64,000 bases of DNA, taken from positions 1 to 64,000 of the forward strand of contig CAWGDM010000012.1 of assembly GCA_963821345.1 (NCBI GenBank), read 5' to 3'. This document shows, piece after piece, positions 16,886 through 25,205 of the stretch; positions within the stretch are counted from its first letter, which is position 1; each line of letters opens with the position of its first letter. The position numbers and the translations under genes were made by a program. The notes beneath the pieces were generated by a model. It searched no databases, was not told the DNA's origin, and saw nothing but the letters and a program-made list of their open reading frames with translations. The DNA is from WHSW01 sp963821345 (GTDB lineage Bacteria; Actinomycetota; Thermoleophilia; Solirubrobacterales; 70-9).

Positions 16886-17191
16886 ATGATCGGTGCCGCA
16901 ATCGTGGGATTCCTGGCCGGTGTGATCGGCCGCGTGCTCATGCCGGGCGATCCGTTCCATGGGATGAGCGGCCCGAAGTCCTGGGGCGTCTCGGTGCTCA
17001 TCGGCCTCGCCGGGGCCGCGCTCGGCTACCTGATCTTCACCGTCGGGCTCGGCATCGGCGACACCGACGTCTTCGACTTCGGAGGGATCATCGGCGCGAT
17101 CATCGGCGTGGTGATAGTCCTCGCAATCGCGGCTGCGGTGATCAAGAACCGGGGCGGCCCGACGACGGACCCAGGGGCCACACCTACCTGA
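16886..17191 (+). CDS. GlsB/YeaQ/YmgE-family small membrane protein
   Basis: 101 residues with three glycine-rich transmembrane segments: IGAAIVGFLAGVIGRVL, SVLIGLAGAALGYLIF and GAIIGVVIVLAIAAAVI. The pattern, including GxxxGxxxR in the first helix, is that of the transglycosylase-associated (YeaQ/YmgE) family, which is often stress-induced; its biochemical role is unsettled. ATG 16886 follows AGGGAGA. Monocistronic. Confidence 0.85.
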   Translation: MIGAAIVGFLAGVIGRVLMPGDPFHGMSGPKSWGVSVLIGLAGAALGYLIFTVGLGIGDTDVFDFGGIIGAIIGVVIVLAIAAAVIKNRGGPTTDPGATPT

Positions 17192-17284
17192 TCGTGCGCT
17201 CCTGACCCCCGCGTCCCGGTCGAGCACGAGCTGCCAGACCTCGGGGGCAGGCCCTTCCGGCCGCCTACCGGGTCAGGGCCGCGC

Positions 17285-17851
17285 TCAGTCCGCAGTTGCG
17301 TTGAGCTCGGCGATTGCGGCGTCGGTGCTCAGTACCCGGCCGAACTCCGGATCGAGGTTCGAGGCGGTGACTCGAGCGAGCTCGTCGGCCGTGACCGTGC
17401 CCCCATCGTGATCGTCCTGATCGAAAGTGTGGGTGGCGTCGATCGCGAACCCCACCTCGTAGCCGAGGTCAGAGCCGACTCGCGCCGTCGTCTCGCAGCA
17501 CATGTTCGTCTGGATGCCGCAGATCACGAGCTTCTCGATCTCGTCCTTCCGCAGCCAGTCGTGCAGATCGGGCGTGCCATGGAAAGCTGAATGGACGGTC
17601 TTGGTGACCAGCAGGTCCGGTCGGCCCTCGACCACGTCCTTGAACTCGCTGCCGGCCTCGTCGGATCGCAGCGGTGAGCCGTCCTCGTCCCAGTGATGCC
17701 GCACGAACACGATTGGCTGGTTGCTGTCGCGCCATGCGGCGATCAGCGCTCTCACGTTCTCCTCGCAGGCGGTGTTGTTCCGGGGGCCGAAGAACCCGGC
17801 ATCGTCGAAGCCCCTCTGCACATCCACGACAATCAGAGCTGTTCGGTCCAT
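17285..17851 (-). CDS. cysteine hydrolase, isochorismatase family
   Basis: 188 residues, Rossmann-like isochorismatase fold. The catalytic triad is visible: Asp in VVDVQRGF, Lys in LLVTKTVHSAF, Cys in ICGIQTNMCCETTARVG. The family includes nicotinamidases and isochorismatases. The cis-peptide region and triad are complete but the substrate is not predictable. It is the last host gene before the left end of the tRNA-Gly island. Confidence 0.9.
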   Translation of the reverse strand: MDRTALIVVDVQRGFDDAGFFGPRNNTACEENVRALIAAWRDSNQPIVFVRHHWDEDGSPLRSDEAGSEFKDVVEGRPDLLVTKTVHSAFHGTPDLHDWLRKDEIEKLVICGIQTNMCCETTARVGSDLGYEVGFAIDATHTFDQDDHDGGTVTADELARVTASNLDPEFGRVLSTDAAIAELNATAD

Positions 17852-18239
17852 CGCGGCAAGGCTAGCGGCGCTTGGGTCGAAGTGCTCGTCGGCGCGCAGA
17901 CCGGAATCTGGCTCTGCAATGGGAAGCGGCTGATGGGATTCGAACCCACGACCTTCTGCATGGCAATTAGCTCAGGCGTTTGCGGCTAGTTGCCGCTGAT
18001 CGGATTCTGCCCACTAATCCGCGGTTTCCGTGATCCCGACCGCCCCCGCGTTTGCGGCCATGTCCTGACGTTCTGTTGCCCTGCTGTTGCCCCCGCGTTG
18101 CCCCGGAGCCCCTCAAGAGCGGACGCTTCCTTCTCGCGCGCAAAGCAGCTGTGGTCGCCGCGTGACCGGACGTCGGCTTCGCGGGGTGCAATCATGGCCC
18201 GGGCCCGAAAGAGATCGGCCGCCGAGCAAGGAGTCACGG
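17852..18239. other. left island junction
   Basis: Contains the 57-bp direct repeat (17910-17966). Up to 18239 there is no convincing gene: a weak minus-strand ORF ending at 17967 has no recognisable domain, and no integrase is seen. The ribosome binding site AAGGAG of the next gene is at 18228-18233. Confidence 0.45.
17910..17966. repeat. att-like direct repeat, copy 1 (3' part of tRNA-Gly)
   Basis: These 57 bases are identical to 33273-33329. They contain the last 42 bases of tRNA-Gly(GCC), from the anticodon loop to the discriminator, plus 15 bases beyond its 3' end. The 5' half of the tRNA is missing here, as expected for the displaced end left when an element integrates into a tRNA gene. 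Confidence 0.9.
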
Positions 18240-18536
18240 GTGAGCGCAGAGCGACGTACCACGCCCGAAGAGGCGCGGAGGATCGGCGACGAGATCGGCG
18301 TGGATTGGGACCGCTTCGACCTGGAGCAGTTCCGCGCCGGCATGGACGTCGAGTACGAACACGGCAGTCATGACTCTCAAACCGATGTGACCGGCGACGA
18401 TCCGGTCATGACGGGCAAGATCGCGCTCGCACACCTGAAGGAGTTCCCGGACTACTACGACCGCCTGCAGCTCATGGAGCGGGAGGCCGAGCGAGCCTGG
18501 GGCGCGGGTCGCGGCGCCGAAGTGGATCCCGGCTAA
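18240..18536 (+). CDS. DUF5661 family protein
   Basis: 98 residues from GTG 18240, with AAGGAG six bases upstream. TTPEEARRIGDEIGVDWDRF, then DLEQFRAGMDVEYEHGSHD and VMTGKIALAHLKEFPDYYDR match the DUF5661 family (function unknown, widespread in bacteria). The conserved EHG and HL-E-PDYY motifs are complete. First gene inside the left end of the island. Confidence 0.8.
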   Translation: MSAERRTTPEEARRIGDEIGVDWDRFDLEQFRAGMDVEYEHGSHDSQTDVTGDDPVMTGKIALAHLKEFPDYYDRLQLMEREAERAWGAGRGAEVDPG

Positions 18537-18699
18537 GCCGCGGTACTCCGGCTGCACGTCGCGCGGAGCGAACCGGGCTACGTGCCGAACGCGATCCCCC
18601 CGACTGCGAACACGATGATGCCCGCGAGCGTTACTTGGATGATCGACGATGCGACGGAGGGCGAGTCGCCCGTGCCGATCGAGCCACTGAGACGCGAAA

Positions 18700-18717
18700 C
18701 CCCGCCCGATAGCGGGG
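18700..18717 (-). terminator. intrinsic-terminator-like hairpin
   Basis: Stem CCCCGC/GCGGGG with a six-base loop, followed in the minus direction by TTTCGCG. It lies just past the tRNA-Val 3' remnant, as a tRNA terminator would. Confidence 0.5.
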
Positions 18718-18727
18718 CTTTCTCCGA

Positions 18728-18772
18728 TGGGGGCGCCTGGTTTCGGACCAGAGACCTCTCGCGTGTGAGGCG
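18728..18772 (-). pseudogene. 3' half of tRNA-Val (CAC), att-like remnant
   Basis: On the minus strand the anticodon loop CTCACAC (anticodon CAC), 3' anticodon strand GCGAG, variable loop AGGTC, T-arm TCTGG-TCCGAAA-CCAGG, acceptor strand CGCCCCC and discriminator A are all in register. The 5' anticodon strand pairs at only three positions, and no D-arm or 5' acceptor GGGGGCG follows. So only the 3' half of a tRNA-Val is present, with its terminator beyond. This is the usual footprint of integration at a tRNA. Confidence 0.55.
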
Positions 18773-18988
18773 GTGGGCCCTCGGCAAGGATTGGCGTCGT
18801 TCGAGGCCATCGGATGCCCACGGACGTCGCCCGGAGATCGTCTGCAATTTCCGGCGATCACCTGCTCATGTGGAACCACTGCCCGATGAAATCGGTGTAA
18901 TCCGGGAGCTGCTGACCGCGGCATCGAATGCTTAATCCAGCCTGATCGTGCTGTGAATCGCCGTCGACCTGGCTGAGGAGCTCGCCAC

Positions 18989-20020
18989 TTAGCAGCCGCC
19001 TTGGCCCCAGGCGTCGCGTAGATCGCTCGGAATCTGACATTTCGCGGTTGCGACCGAGCCCAGCTTGGTCCACGTGAACCCGGTCTCCTTGAAGACGCTC
19101 TGACCGCCGCCGGGGAACTCGGCGATAGCCCAGTCGGTTCCGCCACAGGTCCCGTAATAGACGCTTCCTTCTACGGCTGGTCGTTTGGTGCCCTCGGCAA
19201 CCGAGAGCCGATCTCGTACATCGGGCGGAATGGTTTGATTGGCACAGCCGCCGCTTGATTCGCTGCCGCCGGTCACGATCAGGATCGTGACCGCCGCGAC
19301 GCCAACCAGCGCGGCCGTCCCCGCCGCCTTTGCCCACCCCGGCGCGTCCTCAATAACCGCTCCAACCCGCCTCCTCGGGGCCGGCGCGGGTGGCTGCCGG
19401 GTGACAGGAAGTGAGGGTCCCGCTCTCGCACTGTCGATGACTTGGACCAATCGCTCGAGGTCACTGATCCACCGACCATCGGAAAGCTCGAAGCTCTGGA
19501 TGCGGACTAAGCCCCGGATGCTCTCGGGAAGATCCGTCGCGCGCGGCATCACTGCTCCCTCCACCATCACCGGGACGATCTTCCTGCCCTGCTCGAGCGC
19601 TGCTTGGATCTCGAGCCGAACGAAATCGTCGGGATGGTCAAGCCGCCGCCGGCCTTCGTCGTCCCTGTCCAGCCAATTGTCGCCGATCAGGACGAGGATC
19701 ACGTCCGCGTTCTCGATCCAGTTCCGAATGAATTCCTCGAAGTCGGTTCCAGGAGGAATCGTGTCGACATCCATGAAGACCTCAGCGCCCTTGACGCGTT
19801 GACGCAGGCCGTCGCTCAGACCATTGGCCTGCAGCCGGCAGTCCTCGCGTCGGTAGGAGAGGAAGATTCTCTTCGCCGCAGGTCCGGACTGGCCGAGTTG
19901 ATCACGAGCCGAGATACTGACCCTCCTCTGAGAACACGGTGCCTGAGCTCGTCGAACCACCATACCCCTGGCTGGTGCGCATACGACGCGCGCAGTCCGC
20001 CTCAGGTAACTCCTCCACAC
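18989..20020 (-). CDS. TIR-domain protein with one TM helix and extracytoplasmic domain
   Basis: Up to 343 residues. The TIR domain covers about residues 50-190: RIFLSYRREDCRLQANGLSD, EVFMDVDTIPPGTDFEEFIR, NADVILVLIGDNWLDRDDE and FVRLEIQAALEQGRKIVPVM. The Glu of RLEIQ sits where TIR NADases have their catalytic glutamate. A proline/arginine linker follows, then one TM helix (AALVGVAAVTILIVT), then ~85 residues with four cysteines. The first ~45 residues overlap an inverted-repeat arm and the start is uncertain (GTG 20020, or a later codon near the TIR domain). TIR domains cleave NAD or act as adaptors in immunity; a role here is inferred. Confidence 0.8.
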   Translation of the reverse strand: MWRSYLRRTARVVCAPARGMVVRRAQAPCSQRRVSISARDQLGQSGPAAKRIFLSYRREDCRLQANGLSDGLRQRVKGAEVFMDVDTIPPGTDFEEFIRNWIENADVILVLIGDNWLDRDDEGRRRLDHPDDFVRLEIQAALEQGRKIVPVMVEGAVMPRATDLPESIRGLVRIQSFELSDGRWISDLERLVQVIDSARAGPSLPVTRQPPAPAPRRRVGAVIEDAPGWAKAAGTAALVGVAAVTILIVTGGSESSGGCANQTIPPDVRDRLSVAEGTKRPAVEGSVYYGTCGGTDWAIAEFPGGGQSVFKETGFTWTKLGSVATAKCQIPSDLRDAWGQGGC

Positions 20021-20106
20021 GGGTTTCCGCGCCGAAACGAACGCTTGGTGACACGCGTTACTTGTGCGTGAAGCGTCCGAAGAACCTTCAGGAATGGGCA
20101 GCTGTC
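20003..20106. repeat. inverted-repeat arm 1 (partner 21296-21400)
   Basis: This arm matches the reverse complement of 21296-21400 at roughly 90%, with short indels. It contains GGTAACTCCTCC, ACGAACGCTTGGTGACACGC, then GAGGCGTCCGAAG-like sequence that reads as the first codons of a small protein (KRPKNLQEWAAVAGI). The outer end carries the GGAGGAGTTACC ribosome-binding region for the minus-strand TIR gene. Confidence 0.75.
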
Positions 20107-20268
20107 GCCGGAATCATCGCCCGCTGGTCGCGATCGGTCGGAGGCGACCTCGCCAACTGCCAGGTGGGCCGCCGCCTCATTCGAGCCCGTACCGCGGTTG
20201 ACACGCGCCCTCGGTGCGCAGATACTCGCTCGGGCATTGGGTCACGGAGCCAAGGAGGGCGACGGAGC

Positions 20269-20817
20269 GTGAGCGGAAACCGGCCGTTTGCGATTATCGC
20301 GGCGGCAGCCTTCCTGGGCCTCGCCGGGAGCCCCGCCGTGTCCAGCGCTGCTGAGAAGGCCGACGGACGGGCGCCGAGCCGGCCGTCGTGATCACCGCGG
20401 ACTCGATCGCGTTCGGCACCATGAGCAACGGTCCGTTCGCCCCGGGAGCCGATCTGCGCGTCTCGGTGCGGTCTGTGTCACCCATCCCGGGTGCAACACG
20501 TTTCAGTAAGTCCCGGGTTTGCCGTGGCGAGCGCATTCACCCAAACGGATATGTGCCTGCCCCCGTGGTTCGTCAACCAGTCCGGGGTTTGCGATCTCGA
20601 CTTCTGCGCGGCGGGCGGCGGGGTGATCACGCCGGAGGGGACCTGCGTCTACACCGTCCAGCCGTCCTCGCCGCCAGCGGGCCCGTCGACGCCACACAAC
20701 CCCGTCGGCCCCCAGATCAACGTCGGGAACATCCCTCAAGCCGGCCAGAACACGGGCATCCTGGTTGAGCCGGAGGTGCACCGACACGTTGAACGTGTCG
20801 CACCGCCCGGAATGTGA
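20269..20817 (+). pseudogene. secreted cysteine-containing protein, frameshifted
   Basis: GTG 20269 follows AAGGAGG (20252-20258). The start frame gives a signal peptide (FAIIAAAAFLGLAGSPAVSS). A second frame gives VVITADSIAFGTMSNGPFAP. A third frame gives VASAFTQTDMCLPPWFVNQS, GVCDLDFCAAGGGVITPEGT and CVYTVQP, with four regularly spaced cysteines, then a proline/asparagine-rich tail ending PPGM at 20817. Two shifts are needed. The fold is unknown; probably exported and disulfide-bonded. It lies between the two arms of the inverted repeat, in the TIR/protease module. Confidence 0.5.
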
Positions 20818-20988
20818 ATCTCAGACAGCGGACTAGGGCGCATCTGGCTACGGACGACGACGACGGACTCAGCTCCCACATCCCTAAATGACACCACGTT
20901 ATGGACCGGGTCCCGGCTGAGTCGTTGCGCGGCAGACCGTGGCCGAGTAGGGTCGCCGCGTCTTGTCCCCGAGCGGAGGGAGGAGCCC

Positions 20989-21253
20989 TTGAGGCGTCCG
21001 AACACCCTGCAGGAGTGGGCGGCTGTGGCGGGAATCGTCGGGGTTGGCATCGTGCTGATCGGCGTGGTTAGCGGGGCCGTGGGCGAGATCGGTGATGCGT
21101 TCTCGGGTGAACCGAGCGACAGCGGACTTCATCGCGGAGGTCGACGGCGTGTGCCGAGACTTTGCTGAGCAGACCGGAGGAACGTGGCGAGGCCGGCGGA
21201 CGATGACTACCGCGATCACGCCCACCTCCTCACCTGTCCAAACCAGTTCCTAG
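20989..21253 (+). pseudogene. small one-TM protein, probable frameshift
   Basis: TTG 20989 with GGAGGGAGGAG upstream starts LRRPNTLQEWAAVAGIVGVG and one TM helix (VGVGIVLIGVVSGAVGEIG). The start frame ends at 21168 in arginine-rich sequence. One frame over it continues as TADFIAEVDGVCRDFAEQTG to a TAG at 21251-21253, which reads as better protein, so one shift near 21115 is likely. The N-terminal block RPxxLQEWAAVAGI is the same block encoded inside inverted-repeat arm 1, implying shared ancestry. Function unknown. Confidence 0.45.
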
Positions 21254-21295
21254 GCGCCCAATGGAGGTTTAGGCGGTCGGGCCTTCCCGTTACCG

Positions 21296-21400
21296 CCAGC
21301 TGCCCATTCTTGACGGTCTTCGGACGCCTCACTGCAAGTAACGCGTGTCACCAAGCGTTCGTGTCGGCGCGGGAAACCCGTGTCGGAGGAGTTACCTGGT
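21296..21400. repeat. inverted-repeat arm 2 (partner 20003-20106)
   Basis: Reverse-complement copy of arm 1. The outer end provides GGAGGAGTTACCTG directly before the GTG of the protease gene. The inner part, read on the minus strand, resembles the first codons of the RPxxLQEWAAV small protein with an indel, so it is non-coding there. Confidence 0.75.
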
Positions 21401-22465
21401 GAAAGCAACGGTTGCTGCAGTCGTATTTTTTGGCGCGCTCGGCCTTGGGGCATGTGGCGGCGACGACGAAAAAACGGGGCCTGCCGCCGCGAGCTCGACA
21501 AGCGCCACCACCTCGGCGGCACTGCCTGAGACGGACGACGGCGCCGAGGATCGAGGCCGGCCATCAGCGTCGGCTCGGGGATCAGGGCGGTGGCGCCCGA
21601 GGATCACGGCCAATCCGCAGCGAAGTCGGCGCGGATCATTGGCGGCTCCGCGGTGACGATCGAGCAGTATCCCTGGCAAGTCGCGATTGCCGTTGCCCCT
21701 GCTGCCGCGCGCCCCGGCAGCGGAGCGCGAGATCGAGTGTTCTGCGGTGGGACGCTGGTGGCCCCGACGATCGTGGTCACGGCGGCGCACTGCGTCTACA
21801 ACACAGAACGGGAGGAGTTCTACCGTCCGTCGCTCTTCACAGTGATCTCGGGCCGGACCAAGCTGAACTCGAACCAGGGCGTCGAGACCAATATCTCGAC
21901 TTACCGGTACTTCACCGACAACGCGAATCAGCCGCTCTACAGCCCCAGCCTCAAGGACTGGGACGTCGTCGTCATGGTACTTCCGGTCGCCGCGATTGGG
22001 AGCCCGCTGAAGATCGCCGGCGTCGACGAGGCGCAGTCCTGGGAGACGGGGACCACAGCGTGGGTAAGCGGCTGGGGCTCGACCGACGATGGGCGTCCCG
22101 GAACGAACCCGAACGATCTTCTCGCGACCAACGTCACGATCCTTGGCGACGCTCGCTGTTCGCGGGTCTACAACTACGACCGGGAGACGAGCCTCTGTGC
22201 CGGCGCTACGGTGGGCGAGCATGACACCTGCTTCGGGGACAGCGGCGGGCCGCTGGTCGTCTCGCTTGCCAGCGGCGAGGGGCGCCTGGTCGGTGCCACG
22301 TCCTACGGCGACGCGAAGGATTGCGGAAACGTCAACCTACACGGCGTCTATACGCGGCTAGCCGCTGATCCGATCCGCTCGCGGGTGCAGACCCTCGTGC
22401 AGCAATTGGCGGGTGTCGACGTAGTCGGATCGGAACGAGCTCCTAAAAGAGCGCGCCGACGATGA
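21399..22465 (+). pseudogene. trypsin-like (S1) serine protease with lipoprotein signal, one frameshift
   Basis: GTG 21399 (GGAGGA at 21386-21391) gives a lipoprotein signal, KATVAAVVFFGALGLGACGG, with lipobox LGAC. A threonine/serine-rich linker follows, where one shift near 21540-21590 changes frame. The protease domain is complete: RIIGGSAVTIEQYPWQVAI (mature N-terminus), TAAHC (His), DWDVVVMVL (Asp), TCFGDSGGPLVV (Ser), with a GWGSTDDGRPG loop and paired cysteines. The product would be anchored outside the cytoplasmic membrane, and RIIGG suggests zymogen activation by cleavage. Its promoter lies in inverted-repeat arm 2, opposite the TIR gene. If the shift is an assembly error the gene is intact. 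Confidence 0.75.
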
Positions 22466-22810
22466 TCTGACCGACGGTGATCGTCAGTCCGGCCACCGCG
22501 TAGATCTCCCCGCGGCGGGCGCGTGCACCCTCGGCCTGCTGGCTTTAGCCGAGACCGGGTGCCGTGGCCGGAGCGCTCGGCGCAGGTGGTTGTTCCGTCT
22601 GGGATGTGGATACTCGGGCGGGTCCTGCGCTGGCTGGCGTTCCTTGAGACGCGGAGGGCGCACTCGATTGAACCGGGAAGGCATGCGAGCTGCATCGGCG
22701 GCCGCCTGGGTCCCTGCACTCGCGGAAGCGCTGCGGTCTATTAACACGGAGACGATCGCCAGCGCGGCGCCGATGACCCCGAGCGTTACGGCGAGTCCGA
22801 TCGGAATCAA
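22443..22810 (-). pseudogene. small membrane protein, frameshifted
   Basis: A TTG at 22810 overlaps the stop of the upstream gene (TTGA) and follows GGAGGAGCGG. The N-terminal helix is IPIGLAVTLGVIGAALAIVS. A second frame gives a proline/alanine linker (TSQTEQPPAPSAPATAPG), and a third gives RRGEIYAVAGLTITVGQIIV ending at 22443. The pieces suit a protein with a helix at each end. At least two shifts. The 3' end overlaps the protease gene end convergently. Function unknown. Confidence 0.4.
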
Positions 22811-22953
22811 GGGTTCCGCTCCTCCAAGGTCTCCTGCTCACCGGTGACGATGTTGGTCACCTCGGGTGCCTGCTGGTCAGAGAAGTAGTCGATCAGGTTG
22901 AGCAGCAACCCGAACCCGCTCAGCCACACGGTGTCCGATTTGGTGCGATCCAT
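22807..22953 (-). CDS. small hypothetical protein (48 aa)
   Basis: ATG 22953: MDRTKSDTVWLSGFGLLLNL, then IDYFSDQQAPEVTNIVTGEQ and an acidic end. It has one moderately hydrophobic helix. The stop overlaps the TTG of the next small membrane protein gene by four bases, so the two are probably translationally coupled. No known family. Confidence 0.45.
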   Translation of the reverse strand: MDRTKSDTVWLSGFGLLLNLIDYFSDQQAPEVTNIVTGEQETLEERNP

Positions 22954-23061
22954 GCAGCTAACCCTCCAATGCCGACTGCGGGCCGAGTGTCTCACGCGGT
23001 CGACGCAGGCGCAAGATCTCGAGCCGGCCGCGACGGCGACCCGAGCTGACAGGCGCGCTGA

Positions 23062-23463
23062 TCGCTTTACGCGGGTGGTGAGCGCCCGCAAAGCTCTGGA
23101 GGTCAGATACCCAGCGGCGGGACGACGACGAACTTCTCCTCGCTCACCTGGAGTCCGGCCCACAACAGCGGACCGAACCTATGGTCGGCGTACATCGACG
23201 CCACCTCGTCGGGCTTCTGGGGCCTGACCGGCACGGAGTTCAACTCGCCTCCGACGGCCGCCAACTGCGGCATAGACGGACCCCGCTGCTCGTTCACCGA
23301 CGTCCAAGGGTTCCTGGCGAGCGGGACCGGGGCCAAGATTCTCACGGCCGCTGTCAACAAGGGCACGGAACCCTGGCCCTTCTCTGGTGCCGTCGATGGT
23401 CTGAGGATCAACGACATCGTCTACGACTTCGAGCCGTTCGGGACGGTGGAAACCGCTCCGTAA
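23062..23463 (+). pseudogene. C-terminal part of an extracellular protein, 5' end lost
   Basis: The open frame from 23062 to the TAA at 23463 contains no usable start codon but reads as a well-formed beta-rich domain: TTTNFSSLTWSPAHNSGPNL, WSAYIDATSSGFWGLTGTEF, GIDGPRCSFTDVQGFLASG and LRINDIVYDFEPFG. It has two cysteines and a composition typical of exported proteins. The signal peptide and N-terminus must be upstream in another frame or deleted. Family not recognised. Confidence 0.45.
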
Positions 23464-23567
23464 GACTTCGCAGAACTCGGGTGACCTGGCCGGCGGCGCT
23501 CGGCGACTTGATGGCTGGGCGCTGCTCACGGTCCGCAGCGCCGATGCGCGCTGCCTGAAGCAAAGAG

Positions 23568-23981
23568 TTACCCCGACAGCCCGGCGGCTTCGAGGGCTTC
23601 GGCCGGATCCATGTAGACGTGCCAGGCGATGATCCTTCGGTCCTTGAGCGTCCACAAGTGCGCGACTGTCTCGGAGACTCTTACGCCGCTCTCCTTGCCG
23701 ACCCCGCGGAATTCGACGGTGGCCACGACCCGTTCACCGGCGTCCGCCAAGCGCCTCGGGACGTAATGGCTCTCGCCAAAATTGTCGAACACCTCCCGGC
23801 CGGCACGTCCCAAACCTTCGTAGCCGTGGAAGGTGCCTTGGGTCCCGAGGAACGACTCGCTCTGGTGGATTTCGACCTTCGGATCGAAGAATGCATGAAT
23901 CTCGCGGCTGGCCAGTCGCTCCGGCTTGGCAAGGAACTCGTCATACAGCCGAGCGACAATCTCCAGGTTCTCCTGCGACAT
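23568..23981 (-). CDS. NTF2/SnoaL-like protein, last gene of array 2
   Basis: 137 residues: MSQENLEIVARLYDEFLAKP, HAFFDPKVEIHQSESFLGTQ, FHGYEGLGRAGREVFDNFGE, IIAWHVYMDPAEALEAAGLS, ending in G rather than SE. The start is two bases after the preceding stop instead of three. Being last, its final codons do not carry the GGAG motif that the other members end with, which fits the idea that GGAG serves the next gene. Function unknown. Confidence 0.8.
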   Translation of the reverse strand: MSQENLEIVARLYDEFLAKPERLASREIHAFFDPKVEIHQSESFLGTQGTFHGYEGLGRAGREVFDNFGESHYVPRRLADAGERVVATVEFRGVGKESGVRVSETVAHLWTLKDRRIIAWHVYMDPAEALEAAGLSG

Positions 23982-23983
23982 CG

Positions 23984-24371
23984 CTACTCCGACAGCCCGG
24001 CGGCTTCGAGGGCATCGGCGTGGCTGTCCAGTCGCTGCCGAGACGACATGACCGTCCCGAAAGCTGATGACAATCCCGTACTGGGTGTCGATTGGGATAC
24101 CTCCCTGCGAGCGCCCACGCAGGTGGCCCAGACCCAACACGGGTCGCCCAGATCGCGCATCTCATCGAAGCTCACCACCAGTTCAAGAGCGGCGTTGGTC
24201 TCCGACCAGTACAGCCGCATTCCCTCACGACCGCGAAATTGCGTGCCTTCCAGCCGGGTGAAATTCCCCTGCCAGTCAATCTCGGGGTGTATGAACCCGA
24301 GCCACGCCTCCATCGCGCCGGTTCCAAGCCGCGGCGATCCGCTTGAGCGTCTCCACGTTCTCCTCCGACAT
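23984..24371 (-). pseudogene. NTF2/SnoaL-like protein, frameshifted
   Basis: ATG 24371 gives MSEENVETLKRIAAAWNRRD, then the frame changes to MEAWLGFIHPEIDWQGNFTR through DEMRDLGDPCWVWATCVGAR. A third frame gives GGIPIDTQYGIVISFRDGHV, and the first returns as DALEAAGLSE with TAG at 23984. About three single-base shifts. The array spacing is kept exactly, so the locus is a genuine member of array 2. Confidence 0.65.
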
Positions 24372-24819
24372 CGCCTACTCCGACAGCCCGGCGGCTTTGA
24401 GGGCTTCGCTGGGTTCCAGATATGGCTCGCCAAGCAGCAGCTTGCCGCCTCGGAGGGTGAAGACGATGGCCATGCGGTGGTCCATCCGGACCCCGCTGCC
24501 CCTGCCTACAGCGACCATCCGGAAGAGCAGGACGATCCTGTCTGCCCCAGCGTCGATCAGCTCCTCATCCTCCGGGTTCCATTCGACAAATGTGGCGTCG
24601 ATGTCATTGATGTAGGCGACTACGCCCTCGCGACCGCGAGCGCGATGATCGCGCTCCGCCGTGGCGAACAGGGAGCGGAACTCGCCGTCAGTCTCATCCC
24701 AAAGCTCCGCCAAGGCATCGATGTCGCGGTCGCGAAACGCCTCGACGCACCGCCGCACGATCTCCACGTTCTCCTGCGACATCGCCTACTCCGACAGCCC
24801 GGCGGCTTCGAGGGCTTCG
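24369..24819. repeat. 450-bp near-identical repeat, partner at 7105-7555
   Basis: Copy of the gene plus both junction sequences found in array 1. Differences are a few scattered substitutions. It is the clearest recent exchange between the island and the flanking chromosome. Confidence 0.8.
24375..24782 (-). CDS. NTF2/SnoaL-like protein, twin of 7111-7518
   Basis: 135 residues, intact, nearly identical to the product of 7111-7518: MSQENVEIVRRCVEAFRDRD, EWNPEDEELIDAGADRIVLL, EALKAAGLSE. Third member of array 2, three bases from both neighbours. The GGAG in its final codons precedes the next ATG by the usual distance. Duplication or gene conversion between arrays is the likely origin. Function unknown. 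Confidence 0.85.
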   Translation of the reverse strand: MSQENVEIVRRCVEAFRDRDIDALAELWDETDGEFRSLFATAERDHRARGREGVVAYINDIDATFVEWNPEDEELIDAGADRIVLLFRMVAVGRGSGVRMDHRMAIVFTLRGGKLLLGEPYLEPSEALKAAGLSE

Positions 24820-25202
24820 GTGCGGTCGAGATAGGCCCGCATTCGAACGAGTTCACCATCCGCCAAGTCGTAGACAAAGGCGTACTCCTGCACGACCGGC
24901 GCCCCGCTTGCCCTGCCGGTTGCGGATTGCGTGAGCAGCGCCACCACGCTGTCACCGGGGGCATCGATCAATCGCTCCGTCTGAATCGAATAATCCGCGA
25001 AGTCTTCGGTCCACATGGACATGAACTCGACGAATCCTGCCCGGCCTCGGTAGCTCCTCCGCTCCAGCTCTGCGAAGGCGACGAACTCGACGTCCTCGGC
25101 TACTGCGCCCGTTTCCCACGCGGCCTCCCAGTCCCGCGTTTTCAGTCCCATGTCGAAGGCTTCGAGGATGCGTCGGACGATTTCCACGTTCTCCTGCGAC
25201 AT
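24786..25202 (-). CDS. NTF2/SnoaL-like protein
   Basis: 138 residues: MSQENVEIVRRILEAFDMGL, EDVEFVAFAELERRSYRGRA, ESMWTEDF-type central helix (FMSMWTEDFADYSIQTERLI) and RMRAYLDRTEALEAAGLSE. Intact second member of array 2. No catalytic motif specific to a known cyclase is evident. Spacing and junction as in the other members. Confidence 0.85.
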   Translation of the reverse strand: MSQENVEIVRRILEAFDMGLKTRDWEAAWETGAVAEDVEFVAFAELERRSYRGRAGFVEFMSMWTEDFADYSIQTERLIDAPGDSVVALLTQSATGRASGAPVVQEYAFVYDLADGELVRMRAYLDRTEALEAAGLSE

Positions 25203-25205
25203 CGC

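Larger units (their letters stand above)
18537..18988. other. gene-poor stretch with tRNA-Val remnant and hairpin
   Basis: Holds a terminator-like hairpin (18700-18717) and a 3' half of tRNA-Val (18728-18772). A minus-strand ORF ending at 18578 finishes with a hydrophobic stretch (SSIIQVTLAGIIVFAVGG) and could encode a short membrane peptide, but no start is supported. Nothing else is recognised. Confidence 0.4.
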
